This document shows, piece after piece, positions 25,756 to 35,301 of a DNA stretch of 64,000 nucleotides (positions within the stretch are counted from its first letter, which is position 1; each line of letters starts with the position of its first letter). The translations under genes and the position numbers were made by a program. The notes beneath the pieces are model-generated. The model searched no databases and was not told the origin of the DNA. It saw nothing but the letters and a program-made list of their open reading frames with translations. Source of the stretch: Bacillota bacterium (GTDB lineage: Bacteria > Bacillota > Limnochordia > Darwinibacteriales > Darwinibacteriaceae); assembly GCA_029776155.1 (NCBI GenBank), contig JAKOTU010000023.1, positions 1 to 64,000 on the forward strand. Direction: 5' to 3'.

Positions 25756-26802
25756 ATGCCCATACGGGTCCTGGTGGTAGATGATAGCGCCTTCATGCGG
25801 AAGTTGATCACCGAAATTATCAATGCTCAACCAGATCTAGAAGTCGCGGGCTACGCCCGCAACGGCGAAGATGCCTTGAAAAAACTCCAGCGGCTGCAGG
25901 TGGACGTGGTCACCCTCGATGTGGAAATGCCAGTTATGGATGGACTGGAGACCCTGAAGAGGATCATGAGCGAGAAGCCTCTGCCGGTGGTGATGCTCTC
26001 CAGCCGCACCCGGAAGGGTTCTGAAACCACTATCCAAGCCCTATCCCTGGGCGCGGTGGACTTCGTGTCTAAGCCCTCGGGTTCAGCTACACCAGAACTG
26101 GGCAGTATCGCCGATGAGCTGGTGAACAAGATCCGCTGCGCTGCCGTGGCCCAGTTGCCCTTGAAGAAAAAGGCACCCGCCTTGACTCCAAAAAGGCCAG
26201 TCCCTGCCTTGCCTCCGGTACCCGTCGGTGCTGCGAGCCGAGTGGTGGTCATCGGTTCTTCCACGGGGGGCCCCAAGGCCCTGGAAGAGGTGTTTGCCCA
26301 TATCCCCGAAAACCTTCCCGCAGGTGTTATTGTGGTACAGCACATGCCCAAGGACTTTACCCGAAGCTTTGCCGAGCGCCTGAATTCCTTGTTCCCGTTT
26401 CCCGTTAAGGAAGCTGAAGAGGGGGATCTTGTGGAAAGCGGTAGAGTGCTGATTGCCCCCGGGGACTATCATCTGGTGATAACCCCTGAGCGCAGAGTGG
26501 CCCTGAACCAGGAGGACCGGGTGATGTTCCTCAGGCCGTCCATTGACGTAACCATGGAGAGCCTGCCAGCAGTATACGGGAAGAACATAATTGGGGTGAT
26601 CCTCACCGGTATGGGCCGCGATGGAGCCAAGGGCATGGCCCTGATCAAGCAGGCAGGGGGTATCACTATTGCCCAGGACAAGGCGACATCCACCATCTAC
26701 AGTATGCCCAAAGCGGTAGCCGATGAAGGTAATGCGGATTATATTCTCCCCCTGGATAGAATCGGGAGTGTGATCACGGAACTTGTTTCCGCCTTGAGGT
26801 GA
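25756..26802 (+). CDS. cheB: Chemoreceptor methylesterase/deamidase CheB
   Basis: The 348-residue protein joins a receiver domain (1-120; VVDDSAFMR, phospho-Asp in TLDVEMPVMDG) by a Pro/Ala linker to the methylesterase domain (about 155-345). Its catalytic residues are Ser in IGSSTGGP (about 170), His in VVQHMPKDF and Asp in GMGRDGAKG. It removes methyl groups from receptors when phosphorylated by CheA. ATG 25756 follows GAGGTGA. Confidence 0.95.
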   Translation: MPIRVLVVDDSAFMRKLITEIINAQPDLEVAGYARNGEDALKKLQRLQVDVVTLDVEMPVMDGLETLKRIMSEKPLPVVMLSSRTRKGSETTIQALSLGAVDFVSKPSGSATPELGSIADELVNKIRCAAVAQLPLKKKAPALTPKRPVPALPPVPVGAASRVVVIGSSTGGPKALEEVFAHIPENLPAGVIVVQHMPKDFTRSFAERLNSLFPFPVKEAEEGDLVESGRVLIAPGDYHLVITPERRVALNQEDRVMFLRPSIDVTMESLPAVYGKNIIGVILTGMGRDGAKGMALIKQAGGITIAQDKATSTIYSMPKAVADEGNADYILPLDRIGSVITELVSALR

Positions 26803-26815
26803 AGAGAGGTTGGCC

Positions 26816-27586
26816 ATGAGGGATTATGCTAAGCTGCAGCGGGACATCCACAAGACGCTGGGAATTGATCTAACCGCCTACAAAGAACAGCAGATGCGCA
26901 GGCGCATCAACCAGTGGCTGGACCGGTACCGGCTTGCCTCCTACGATGAGCTGGTGCAGACTTTGGTGCAGGATCGGGAACACCGCGCCAAGTTCGTGGA
27001 GTACCTCACCATCAACACCAGCAGTTTCTTCCGGGATACGCGGGTTTTTGACGTGATCGAAGAGGTGGTGCTGCCGGATATCAGCGCAAACCGCCGTCCC
27101 CGCATCTGGAGCGCTGGGGCCTCCATTGGTGCCGAGGTTTACTCCATCGCCATCTTGATGAGGGAAGCTAGGTTTACGCCGGGCCTTTTGCTGGCCACGG
27201 ACTTGGACGAAGCTGTTTTGGAAAAAGCAAAAACCGGTATTTACCTGCCCAGCCAGGTGAACGGCATGGAGCCCAAGTACCTGAGCAAATACTTTAAGCA
27301 ACTGGACAACGGCAACTGGGCTATTGCCGACAGTATCAAGAACATGGTGGTGTTTAAACAGCACGATCTGCTCAAACACCCCTATGAGCGCAATTTTGAC
27401 CTGATTCTGTGCCGCAATGTGTTCATCTACTTCACTAGCGAAACGCAGAAACGGCTGATTACGAAGTTTGTCCATTCCCTTAACCCCACAGGATACTTCA
27501 TTGTGGGATCAGCAGAGCAGATCATGGACCCAGCCAGCTTCGGACTGAGGAGAGTTAGCTACTGCATTTACCAAAAGTCAGCGTAA
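26816..27586 (+). CDS. cheR: Chemoreceptor methyltransferase CheR
   Basis: The 256-residue protein has the CheR N-terminal helical domain (KEQQMRRRINQWLDRYRLAS) and the SAM-dependent methyltransferase domain: INTSSFFRD, WSAGASIGAEVYSIAI as the SAM loop, LATDLDEAVLEKA and FDLILCRNVFIYF. The usual loop reads SAGCSTGEE; here it is SAGASIGAE, so the common Cys and one Glu are changed although the fold looks intact. It methylates receptor glutamates and completes the adaptation set. ATG 26816 follows GAAGAGAGG. Confidence 0.94.
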   Translation: MRDYAKLQRDIHKTLGIDLTAYKEQQMRRRINQWLDRYRLASYDELVQTLVQDREHRAKFVEYLTINTSSFFRDTRVFDVIEEVVLPDISANRRPRIWSAGASIGAEVYSIAILMREARFTPGLLLATDLDEAVLEKAKTGIYLPSQVNGMEPKYLSKYFKQLDNGNWAIADSIKNMVVFKQHDLLKHPYERNFDLILCRNVFIYFTSETQKRLITKFVHSLNPTGYFIVGSAEQIMDPASFGLRRVSYCIYQKSA

Positions 27587-27599
27587 AGGGGGGCGACTT

Positions 27600-29564
27600 G
27601 TGGCTAAGAAGCAGGCCCTAGGCACAGGTAAGACCGTGGAAGCTGCCGTTGAGGCAGCTCTGGCTGAACTTGGTGCAAGTCTCGATCAGGTTGAGGTGGA
27701 AATACTCCAGAAGCCCACTAAGCGGGGCTTTTTGCGGCTTAAGGGCCAGCCCGCCCAGGTGCGGGTTACGCTCAAAGAACACCACAGCCCGCCCCCGGAG
27801 GCGGGAACCATCGCGGTGATCAACGGGCGGATCCAATACGAACCTCCGCCGCCAGGGGGCACGCCGCCCACCATTGAGTTTGGGCCAGAGCTGCAGGTGT
27901 TTTACGAAGGTGAACGGGTTCACAAAGAAGTGGTGCTCAGCGCAGGTATCGATAGCTTAGAAGTGGTCCTCCCGGACGATGTGGAACCCGAGCTGCATTA
28001 CGATGTGGTGGTGGATCCCACAAAAACCAAGGCGCAGCTGGTGTGGAAACGGACGCCGGGCATCAGCCATCGACTTGCCGACCAAAGCCCGGGGAACCGT
28101 CTGCGCCTGCAGCTTGTAAAAGAAGAAGTGCCCGCGCCCGTTCTTTCGGTGCAGGAAGTGCAGGAGATCGCCGTGACTGCGGGACTAACTTATGGCTTGC
28201 GCCTCCACGAGCTGAAACCTGAGCTGCTCAGTGCGCCCTACGGCAGTTTTGATCTGGCGGTGGGTACGCCTGCCCGCCCCGGCCGCGATGCCTCAGTTAA
28301 ATATGTGTTCCAGGATGATCCCCGGGAAGCTGACCTGGATGCTTTGCGTGTCGACTATTATGAACTGCACGGCACCAGCGGCGTGCCCAAAGGGGCCGTG
28401 CTGGCAGTCAAGGATCCTGGTGAGCCGGGAGTACCTGGCCGGGATGTATACGGGCAGCCAATCCTGCCCCGGCCCGTCAAAGATGTGCAGATTAAGGTGG
28501 GGGAGGGGGCGGAGCTCAGTCCCGACGGTCTCCAGGCCGTGGCCGCAGTTGCCGGCTTGCCTTACCTCCAGGGGGGAGTTATCCGGGTCAAGGAAGTGTT
28601 TGAGCTCGCTGGTGATGCTGATGTTGGCACTGGTAATATCACCATGGAAGGTGATATTATTATACGGGGCAGTGTCTTGGAAAACGTCAAGGTCCAGTCC
28701 AGGACAGGCTCCATCATAGTGCAAGGGTTTGTCAGCGGTGCCGTGCTCCGTACGCGCGGTTCCATTACCGTCGTGCGCAATGTGGTGCGGTCGCGCCTCT
28801 ACGCGGGTGGAGCATCAGTGGCCCGCATGAGGCTGCTCAATCTGCTGGAGAAGATCTCAGAACAGCTGGAAGGGCTGATCACCGCCGCCGAATCCATTTC
28901 CACGCAGGCTGAACGCATTTCCTTTGAGAACCTGGTCAAACACTTGGTAGAGCTGAAGTTCTCCGAACTCCCCAAGCACCTCAGAGAACTCAACCGCTTC
29001 GCCAAACCACCCCAGGAGGAGGCGAACGGGGACACGGAAGACGGGGAGTCCCTGTGCGAACTTCTAGATGAAGCGCTCTTTGCCACGGACACCCTGTTTA
29101 AGGACGGCCTGGCCCGCCTGAAAAGGTATCAGCAGACTGTCCACAAAACCAGGGCTAGTTTGGAGGGTGTGGGCATCCTGGAATCCCATGTGCGCGTAGG
29201 CTACCTGCAGAACAGCAGGGTGGAGGCTTCAGGAACGGTTACCGTTACCGGTCAGGGCTGTTTCTACTCCACGGTCCTGGCAGGTGCAGGCTTTTCCGTG
29301 GCCAATGGGGTCTTTCGCGGCGGCAAAGTCACTGTGGATGCGGGGAATGTGACGGCGCGGGAGTTGGGCGGGCCAGCGGGGATTGCCACTACGGTAAACC
29401 TGGTCAAGGGAGGGCGCATCAGCGCTGGACTAGTGCATCCCAATGTGGTGGTATCCATAGGCGTGCAATCCTACAAATTTGACGAAACGACCCCGCAGGT
29501 GAGAGTGTTCCTGCACGAGGGCATCCTCACGGTCTACAGCGGCCCCAACAAAATTCATGGTTAA
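27600..29564 (+). CDS. FapA/DUF342-family protein with an N-terminal Jag-N domain
   Basis: The 654-residue protein begins with a Jag-N-like module (about 5-58; ALGTGKTVEAAVEAALAELG and KRGFLRLKG). A variable linker follows, then the DUF342/FapA right-handed beta-helix (about 180-420 and 560-650; GNITMEGDIIIRGSVLENV, repeated Gly-Val strands) interrupted by a coiled-coil insertion (about 405-545). DUF342 proteins occur in flagellar, chemotaxis and sporulation operons; a polymerisation-type scaffold role is proposed but the function is unsettled. GTG 27600 is 13 bases after cheR behind AAAGGGGGG, so it is likely cotranscribed. Confidence 0.8.
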   Translation: MAKKQALGTGKTVEAAVEAALAELGASLDQVEVEILQKPTKRGFLRLKGQPAQVRVTLKEHHSPPPEAGTIAVINGRIQYEPPPPGGTPPTIEFGPELQVFYEGERVHKEVVLSAGIDSLEVVLPDDVEPELHYDVVVDPTKTKAQLVWKRTPGISHRLADQSPGNRLRLQLVKEEVPAPVLSVQEVQEIAVTAGLTYGLRLHELKPELLSAPYGSFDLAVGTPARPGRDASVKYVFQDDPREADLDALRVDYYELHGTSGVPKGAVLAVKDPGEPGVPGRDVYGQPILPRPVKDVQIKVGEGAELSPDGLQAVAAVAGLPYLQGGVIRVKEVFELAGDADVGTGNITMEGDIIIRGSVLENVKVQSRTGSIIVQGFVSGAVLRTRGSITVVRNVVRSRLYAGGASVARMRLLNLLEKISEQLEGLITAAESISTQAERISFENLVKHLVELKFSELPKHLRELNRFAKPPQEEANGDTEDGESLCELLDEALFATDTLFKDGLARLKRYQQTVHKTRASLEGVGILESHVRVGYLQNSRVEASGTVTVTGQGCFYSTVLAGAGFSVANGVFRGGKVTVDAGNVTARELGGPAGIATTVNLVKGGRISAGLVHPNVVVSIGVQSYKFDETTPQVRVFLHEGILTVYSGPNKIHG

Positions 29565-29578
29565 AGGAGCAGCAGTTA

Positions 29579-30100
29579 GTGGGCTATTCGAACACGCGGC
29601 GCGTGGTCTACTTGGGCCTGGCAACGGGCCTGGCCATGGCCTTACACATCTTCGAGGGACTTCTTCCCATGCCAACGGACCTCATCGTTCCAGGCTTCAA
29701 GTTGGGGCTGGCCAACATTGTCAGCCTCTATGTGGTGGTCAACTTTGGAACCAGGGATGCGGTGCTCATTTCCATCCTGCGTACTACCTTAGGGTCGCTC
29801 ATGGCCGGCACTTTTATGACCCCCACCTTCTTCTTCAGCTTCGCGGGAGGCGTCACCAGCGCCCTGATCATGGGCCTGGTCTATAAGTATGCCTCGCGGT
29901 TTTTCAGCCTTTTGGGCATCAGCTTGGTGGGGGCTGTAACCCACAACGTGGCCCAGCTCTTAGTGGCCTCAATAGTCATTGAAACGGTGGGCATTTTTGG
30001 TTACCTGCCCTATCTGCTCTTTTTCGCTTTGCCTACCGGCGCCTTTGTGGGCCTGGTGACGGCCCAAGTGCAGAAGTATTACTCTTTTCGAGAATCTTAA
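29579..30100 (+). CDS. Gx transporter family membrane protein (HepT-I-like)
   Basis: The 173-residue protein has about five membrane segments and the motifs HIFEGLLPMP, VPGFKLGLANIVSLYVV and FFFSFAGGVTSAL of the Gx family, formerly annotated as heptaprenyl diphosphate synthase component I. Family members are thought to be small-molecule transporters linked to quinone or thiamin genes, but the substrate is not established. GTG 29579 is 14 bases after the FapA gene behind AAGGAGCAG. Its stop overlaps the convergent DUF4363 gene by four bases. No terminator separates the two directions. Confidence 0.8.
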   Translation: MGYSNTRRVVYLGLATGLAMALHIFEGLLPMPTDLIVPGFKLGLANIVSLYVVVNFGTRDAVLISILRTTLGSLMAGTFMTPTFFFSFAGGVTSALIMGLVYKYASRFFSLLGISLVGAVTHNVAQLLVASIVIETVGIFGYLPYLLFFALPTGAFVGLVTAQVQKYYSFRES

Positions 30101-30477
30101 AGCACGTTTTGCAGACTGAGCACTTCCTGTTGACGCAGCTGGAGCAGTTGGATCTCGATCTGGGTGATCTCCGCCAGCGCCGCTCCCTGCTCCTGCGCTT
30201 CCAGAAAGGCCTTGAGGCGGGCCAGATGGAGGGTAACTGTATCCAAATCGTGGTTGTGGATGAAGGGGCTCCACACATCCTTGCATCGTGCCCAGCGCTG
30301 CTCAAGTGCAGTAACGTCTTGCTGCGCCGCAGACCACTGACCATTGCTCACCGCGTTCTTGACCACATTCAGGGAGCGGGAGATCTGGTTGGTGGTTTTT
30401 AGAATGGCGCTTTCTAGGTAGAGCCCGCCCGTGATGATCACAACTAGGATTACGAACATGGCAAGCCACAGCTTCAT
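30097..30477 (-). CDS. DUF4363 family membrane-anchored protein
   Basis: This 126-residue protein has one N-terminal membrane anchor (about 4-24; LAMFVILVVIITGGLYL) and an extracytoplasmic helical part with heptads (ALEQRWARCKDVWSPF and LARLKAFLEAQEQGAALAEI). DUF4363 proteins are often encoded directly beside DUF421 genes in spore formers, as here, where the DUF421 gene lies 20 bases upstream on the same strand. No enzymatic motif is visible and the function is unknown; a structural partner of the DUF421 protein is plausible. Confidence 0.75.
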   Translation of the reverse strand: MKLWLAMFVILVVIITGGLYLESAILKTTNQISRSLNVVKNAVSNGQWSAAQQDVTALEQRWARCKDVWSPFIHNHDLDTVTLHLARLKAFLEAQEQGAALAEITQIEIQLLQLRQQEVLSLQNVL

Positions 30478-30497
30478 GGTGTTCCTGGGCCCCTCCT

Positions 30498-31190
30498 TTA
30501 TGGTTTTCTGCGCCGAGGACGCTCTTTGCGCTGGACAAAGAGTTCCCCTGTGGTACTAAGCGTGGCGATGAGAATCTCCGCGGGATCCTTAGCTCCATAT
30601 TTTTCCAGCTCTGTGCGGAGCCAGCCTTCACTGAGCTGCGCTTTTTCCAGTTCCCTGTGCATCACCTGGCCATCTAAGATCAGGATCAGGGGCAGACCTT
30701 CATACCTGGTTTCCAGCTGCAGGTCTTGGGGAGTTACTGGTCTGGCCTGGGATTTGAGGAGCACGCTTAAATCGCCGCTGGTTTCCAGAACCGCATACTC
30801 CACATCAGCCAGGTTAAACACCGCATTCAGGCGCAGCTGTTCCAGGAGTTCATGGAGATTGTACCTGGCTTTGCGCATCTCCGCCTCCTGGATGACGCCA
30901 TTGGCAATGATGATGCTGTATTCACCATCCAAAAGGGAGCGAAACCACAGGGACTTGAGGCTTAGAACACTGAAAGTGACCTGGATAAACAGCAGGGTCA
31001 AAATGGCGATAACGCCGTTGATGAGGGGTATGTCCCGGTCCTGCATGGGAATGACAGCAAGTTCGGCGATCATAATGGCTATCACCAGCTCAAAGGGCTC
31101 AAGCTGGGCAATCTGCCTCTTACCCATGAGGCGCATGGTGATCATAACTAGAGTATAGAGGATCACTGTGCGGGCTAAGGTGATGAGCAT
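30498..31190 (-). CDS. DUF421/YetF-family membrane protein
   Basis: The 230-residue protein has three N-terminal membrane helices (about 3-80; MRLMGKRQIAQLEPFELVIAIMIAELA is the family signature). A soluble alpha/beta domain follows, including YSIIIANGVIQEAEMRKARYNLHELLEQLR and a final arginine/lysine-rich tail. YetF-type proteins occur in several copies in spore formers and some are linked to spore membranes; the molecular role is unknown. ATG 31190 has GGGAGGG upstream. It forms an operon with the DUF4363 gene. Confidence 0.85.
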   Translation of the reverse strand: MLITLARTVILYTLVMITMRLMGKRQIAQLEPFELVIAIMIAELAVIPMQDRDIPLINGVIAILTLLFIQVTFSVLSLKSLWFRSLLDGEYSIIIANGVIQEAEMRKARYNLHELLEQLRLNAVFNLADVEYAVLETSGDLSVLLKSQARPVTPQDLQLETRYEGLPLILILDGQVMHRELEKAQLSEGWLRTELEKYGAKDPAEILIATLSTTGELFVQRKERPRRRKP

Positions 31191-31271
31191 GGAAACCCTC
31201 CCTAGCCCTAATTATGCCCAGGGATGGATAAAGCATACTGGGCTGGGCGGTTGCTTTTTTCCGGCCCCGCC

Positions 31272-31300
31272 TGGTCAAGCAGGGAGAGTAATAGTATAAT
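31272..31300 (+). promoter_or_regulatory. Sigma-A promoter candidate of the miaB-mutS operon
   Basis: TATAAT (31295-31300) is a perfect -10 element; TGGTCA (31272-31277) matches four of six -35 positions at 17 bases. It lies 37 bases before the miaB ATG, in the short gap from the divergent DUF421 gene. Confidence 0.55.
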
Positions 31301-31337
31301 TAGGGGGGCACTTACTATATTCAAAGGAGTAGCTGCC

Positions 31338-32672
31338 ATGAAGAAATTCTACTTGCGAACCATGGGGTGTCAGATGAACGACCACGACTCGGAGGTAATC
31401 CGGGGTCTGCTGCTGTCCCAGGGCTACCTGGAGACGGACGCGGCCGAGGAGGCCGATTTGATCCTGTACAACACCTGCTGCGTGCGGGAGAACCCCGAAC
31501 GTAAGGTATACGGCAATATGGCCAATTATAAGCGCCTGAAAGAGGCCAACCCCCGCCTGATTATTGGGATCTGCGGCTGCATGACCCAGCAGAAGGGGGA
31601 ACTGCAGAACATTTTGGAGCAGCTGCCCCATGTGGATCTCATTTTCGGCACCCATAATATCCATCGCCTGCCCGAGCTTCTGTCCCGGGCCGAAGGCGGC
31701 GAGCGGGTAGTGGAAGTCTGGGACGAAGCTCCTTACAAGGAGGAAGGGCAGGACTTTAGGGAAAGCCTTCCCGTGGAGCGCAGCCATAGGCTGAAGGCCT
31801 TCGTGAACATCATCTACGGCTGCACCAACTTTTGCACCTACTGCATCGTACCCTATGTGCGGGGCAAAGAGCACAGCCGCTTGCCCGAATCCATCATCAC
31901 AGAGGTATCCGGCCTGGTGGAGGCGGGGTACAGAGAAGTGACCCTCCTCGGTCAAAACGTGAATGCCTATGGGAAGGATCTGTCTATTGACACCTCCTTC
32001 AGCAAACTCTTAGCTGACCTGAATGCCATTGAAGGTCTGGCCCGCATCCGCTTTACCACCAGCCACCCCCGGGATATGGGGCCCGATCTCATCGAGGCCC
32101 TGGCCAACTTGGATAAAGTGTGCGAACACCTGCACCTGCCCGTGCAGGCGGGAAGCAGCAGGGTCTTACGCCGCATGAACAGGGGCTACACCAGGGAGCA
32201 ATACTTGGATCTGGTGTCCAGGGTGCGCGCCGCTGTTCCGGGTATTGCCTTGACCACAGATATCATCGTGGGTTTCCCCGGGGAGACGGACGAGGACTTC
32301 GAGGAAACCCTCAGTTTAGTGGAGGAAGTACGCTTTGACTCTGCCTTCACCTTCATCTACTCCCCCCGGGAAGGAACGCCAGCAGCGCGCTTTCCCGATC
32401 AGGTTCCGGAGGAGGTCAAGAAAGAGCGCATCTACCGCTTAATCGAGCTGCAGAACAAGATTAGCTCAGAGTACATCCAGAGCCTGGTCGGTACCGAGCA
32501 GGAAGTGTTGGTGGAAGGCACTGATGCTCAGGGACTGGTGGGCAGAACGCGCACCAATCGGCAGGTGCATTTCGCAGGAGGGGAGGAGCTCCTAGGCGAA
32601 TTAGTTACCGTGGAGATAACCGAGGCTGGTACGTGGACCCTCCGGGGCAAGGTCGTGCAGCCCAAGGCCTAG
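31338..32672 (+). CDS. miaB: tRNA-2-methylthio-N6-dimethylallyladenosine synthase MiaB
   Basis: The 444-residue radical-SAM methylthiotransferase has an N-terminal UPF0004 domain with the auxiliary-cluster cysteines in TMGCQMN, NTCCVRE and ICGCMTQ. The radical SAM motif is CTNFCTYCIVPYVRG (about residues 158-172) and a TRAM domain ends the protein. It adds the methylthio group to i6A37 of tRNAs reading UNN codons, acting after MiaA, which is encoded in the same operon. ATG 31338 follows AAAGGAGTAGC; the upstream open frame contains no site and overlaps the promoter. Confidence 0.95.
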   Translation: MKKFYLRTMGCQMNDHDSEVIRGLLLSQGYLETDAAEEADLILYNTCCVRENPERKVYGNMANYKRLKEANPRLIIGICGCMTQQKGELQNILEQLPHVDLIFGTHNIHRLPELLSRAEGGERVVEVWDEAPYKEEGQDFRESLPVERSHRLKAFVNIIYGCTNFCTYCIVPYVRGKEHSRLPESIITEVSGLVEAGYREVTLLGQNVNAYGKDLSIDTSFSKLLADLNAIEGLARIRFTTSHPRDMGPDLIEALANLDKVCEHLHLPVQAGSSRVLRRMNRGYTREQYLDLVSRVRAAVPGIALTTDIIVGFPGETDEDFEETLSLVEEVRFDSAFTFIYSPREGTPAARFPDQVPEEVKKERIYRLIELQNKISSEYIQSLVGTEQEVLVEGTDAQGLVGRTRTNRQVHFAGGEELLGELVTVEITEAGTWTLRGKVVQPKA

Positions 32673-32688
32673 TGGGAGGTGGTGCGCC

Positions 32689-35301
32689 CTGAAACTGACG
32701 CCCATGATGCAGCAGTACTATGACATCAAAAGGCAGTATCCCGACAGCATCCTCTTTTTCAGGTTGGGCGACTTCTACGAAATGTTTGGCGAAGATGCCA
32801 AGGTGGCCTCAAGGATCTTGGAGATCGCTTTAACGTCCCGGGAAGCCGGTCCCCAAGGCAGGATTCCCATGTGCGGGGTACCTTATCACGCCGTAGATGG
32901 TTACCTGGAGAAGCTAGTGCGCAGTGGTTTCAAAGTGGCCATCTGTGAACAGCTGGAGGATCCAAGGCAGGCCAAAGGCGTGGTGAAAAGGGACGTGATC
33001 AGGGTGGTCACCCCGGGAACCTTCATCGAAGGCAACCTGGAAGGGGGAGAAAACCAGTTTCTAGCGGCCCTCCACGGCGAAGCAGAGATATGGGGACTGG
33101 CCTCCCTGGACCTATCCACAGGCCAGTTTATGACTGTCTCCACAAGCAGCTTCAGCAAACTAAGCGATGAGCTGAACAAGCTTAAGCCCGCGGAAATCCT
33201 GCTTACGCCCGCCTTTCCTCAGCGGCGGGACGTGGAGAGCTTGGCGGTCCATGTGGGGGCAGTGGTGAGTGTGGTAGAGACGGGCCCCAGCAGCCTCGCC
33301 CAAGCCAGTGAACTTCTCCTTCGGCACTTCGGCGTCGGCTCCTTGAACGTCTTTGGCCTGAGAAATGCCGCGGAGATCCAAGCCGCAGGCTTGGCCCTGC
33401 ACTACGTCCAAGATACCCAGCGGGGCCTTTTAAGTCACATCCGTACTGTGCAGAGTTACAAACTGGAGGAATACCTCCAGATTGACGGCCACAGCAGCCG
33501 CAACCTGGAACTCACCCAGACCATCAGAGAAGGGAAAAAGGCCGGTTCACTGCTGGGCATACTCGACCATACTGTAACCAGCATGGGGGCGCGCCTGCTC
33601 AAGGCATATCTAGAAAAACCCCTTTTAGATCTAGAGGCCATCCAAGCCAGGCACGATGCGGTGGAAACTCTCCTGGAAAACACCGCCCTGCGTCTGGAAC
33701 TGGCAGAGCTGCTCGAGGAAGTGTATGATCTGGAAAGGCTGCTGAGCAGGCTGGTCACCGGCCGAGGCAACGCCCGGGATCTGCGGGCCTTAGCCGCATC
33801 ACTCAATCAGATCCCGGCCATCCAAAGCTTGGTGTCCCAGGTAGAAACGCCGCTCTTGGCCCAATTGGTCGAGAGGCTCAATCCCTTAAGTGAGTTTGTG
33901 CAGCTGGTTGAGTCTGCCATCGTGGCTGAGCCGCCCATTACCCTGCGCGAGGGCAACCTGATCAAGGAAGGCTACCACGAAGAATTGGACAAACTGCGCA
34001 GGGCACGGAGCAGCGGCAGAGAATGGATCAAAAACCTGGAAGCGGCAGAACGGGAGCGCACTGGGATCAAGTCCCTAAAGGTGGGCTTTAATCGCGTTTT
34101 TGGTTATTATATCGAAGTGACCAATCCCAACGCGCACCTAGTTCCCCCGGACTACCAGCGCAAACAGACCCTGGCCAACGCGGAGCGCTACATCACCCCT
34201 GAACTGAAAGAGCAGGAAGCGCTGGTTCTAGGGGCAGATGAACGCATTAAGGAGCTTGAATACGAGCTGTTTTTGGACATCCGCCAGCAAGTGCTCCACC
34301 ACGTCCAAGCCATTCAAGAAAACGCCCACGTCCTGGCCACCTTGGATGTGCTCCAAAGCCTGGCCGCGGCCGCGCTCCAACACAACTTCGTGCGTCCCCG
34401 CATGACGGACGGGGTGAACATGGACATCCGCGGCGGGCGGCATCCAGTGATTGAGGCTGCATCGGGACGCTTTGTGCCCAATGATGTCTGCTTCGATGAG
34501 AAACAGCAGGTGATCCTACTCACCGGGCCCAATATGGCAGGGAAAAGCACCTACCTGCGGCAGGTCGCCTTGATTGTGATCATGGCCCAGATGGGCAGCT
34601 TTATCCCCGCAGACTATGGGGAGATAGGCCTGGTGGACCGCATTTTCACCAGGATCGGCGCCAGCGATGACTTAAGCACGGGTCAGAGCACTTTCATGGT
34701 AGAGATGATTGAAACGGCCGAACTGCTGCTCAACGCCACTAGAAGGTCCCTGATCATCCTGGATGAGCTGGGCCGGGGAACCAGTACCTTTGACGGCATG
34801 GCCATCGCCCAAGCGGTAATCGAGTATGTCCACGATAAAGTCAGGGCGCGCACCCTCTTTTCCACCCATTTCCATGAGCTCACTGCGCTGGAATACCGCC
34901 TGAAACGCCTGCGCAGTTACCGTATGGAAGTGGAGGAAAAGGATGGTGAGATCTTTTTCCTGCACCGGGTGGCGCCGGGCAGTACAGACCGCAGCTACGG
35001 GATTAACGTGGCCCGCATGGCGGGGGTGCCGCTCCCGGTGATCAAGCGCTCCATGGAGCTCCTGGAGGAGCTGGAAACCAGGGGACAGGGCCCTCTGCAG
35101 CTGGACCTGTTTAAGACCTTGGATTACGACACTTCCGCATTGGAGGTGGCACCTTCCAGGGAGGGGACCTCCAGCGCGTTGGAAACCGAGCTTTTGGAAC
35201 TGGACCTGAACAGCATAACGCCCCTGGAAGCCCTGCAGAAGCTCGTGGTCTGGCAGGGTAGACTGCGTGGAAAGGCGGATGATGCTAGTGGCCCAGATTA
35301 A
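32689..35301 (+). CDS. mutS: DNA mismatch repair protein MutS (probable CTG start)
   Basis: The roughly 870-residue protein has the mismatch-binding domain with FFRLGDFYEMF, connector, lever and clamp regions, and the ABC-type ATPase with Walker A GPNMAGKSTYLRQ, LSTGQSTFMVEM and the Walker B region LIILDELGRGTSTFDG. The first ATG is at 32704, but the codons before it read K-L-T-P directly before MMQQY, the conserved MutS N-terminus. CTG 32689 lies six bases after GGGAGGTGG (32674-32682), while ATG 32704 is 21 bases away. A CTG start is therefore preferred. It recognises mismatches and recruits MutL, encoded next. Confidence 0.93.
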   Translation: MKLTPMMQQYYDIKRQYPDSILFFRLGDFYEMFGEDAKVASRILEIALTSREAGPQGRIPMCGVPYHAVDGYLEKLVRSGFKVAICEQLEDPRQAKGVVKRDVIRVVTPGTFIEGNLEGGENQFLAALHGEAEIWGLASLDLSTGQFMTVSTSSFSKLSDELNKLKPAEILLTPAFPQRRDVESLAVHVGAVVSVVETGPSSLAQASELLLRHFGVGSLNVFGLRNAAEIQAAGLALHYVQDTQRGLLSHIRTVQSYKLEEYLQIDGHSSRNLELTQTIREGKKAGSLLGILDHTVTSMGARLLKAYLEKPLLDLEAIQARHDAVETLLENTALRLELAELLEEVYDLERLLSRLVTGRGNARDLRALAASLNQIPAIQSLVSQVETPLLAQLVERLNPLSEFVQLVESAIVAEPPITLREGNLIKEGYHEELDKLRRARSSGREWIKNLEAAERERTGIKSLKVGFNRVFGYYIEVTNPNAHLVPPDYQRKQTLANAERYITPELKEQEALVLGADERIKELEYELFLDIRQQVLHHVQAIQENAHVLATLDVLQSLAAAALQHNFVRPRMTDGVNMDIRGGRHPVIEAASGRFVPNDVCFDEKQQVILLTGPNMAGKSTYLRQVALIVIMAQMGSFIPADYGEIGLVDRIFTRIGASDDLSTGQSTFMVEMIETAELLLNATRRSLIILDELGRGTSTFDGMAIAQAVIEYVHDKVRARTLFSTHFHELTALEYRLKRLRSYRMEVEEKDGEIFFLHRVAPGSTDRSYGINVARMAGVPLPVIKRSMELLEELETRGQGPLQLDLFKTLDYDTSALEVAPSREGTSSALETELLELDLNSITPLEALQKLVVWQGRLRGKADDASGPD

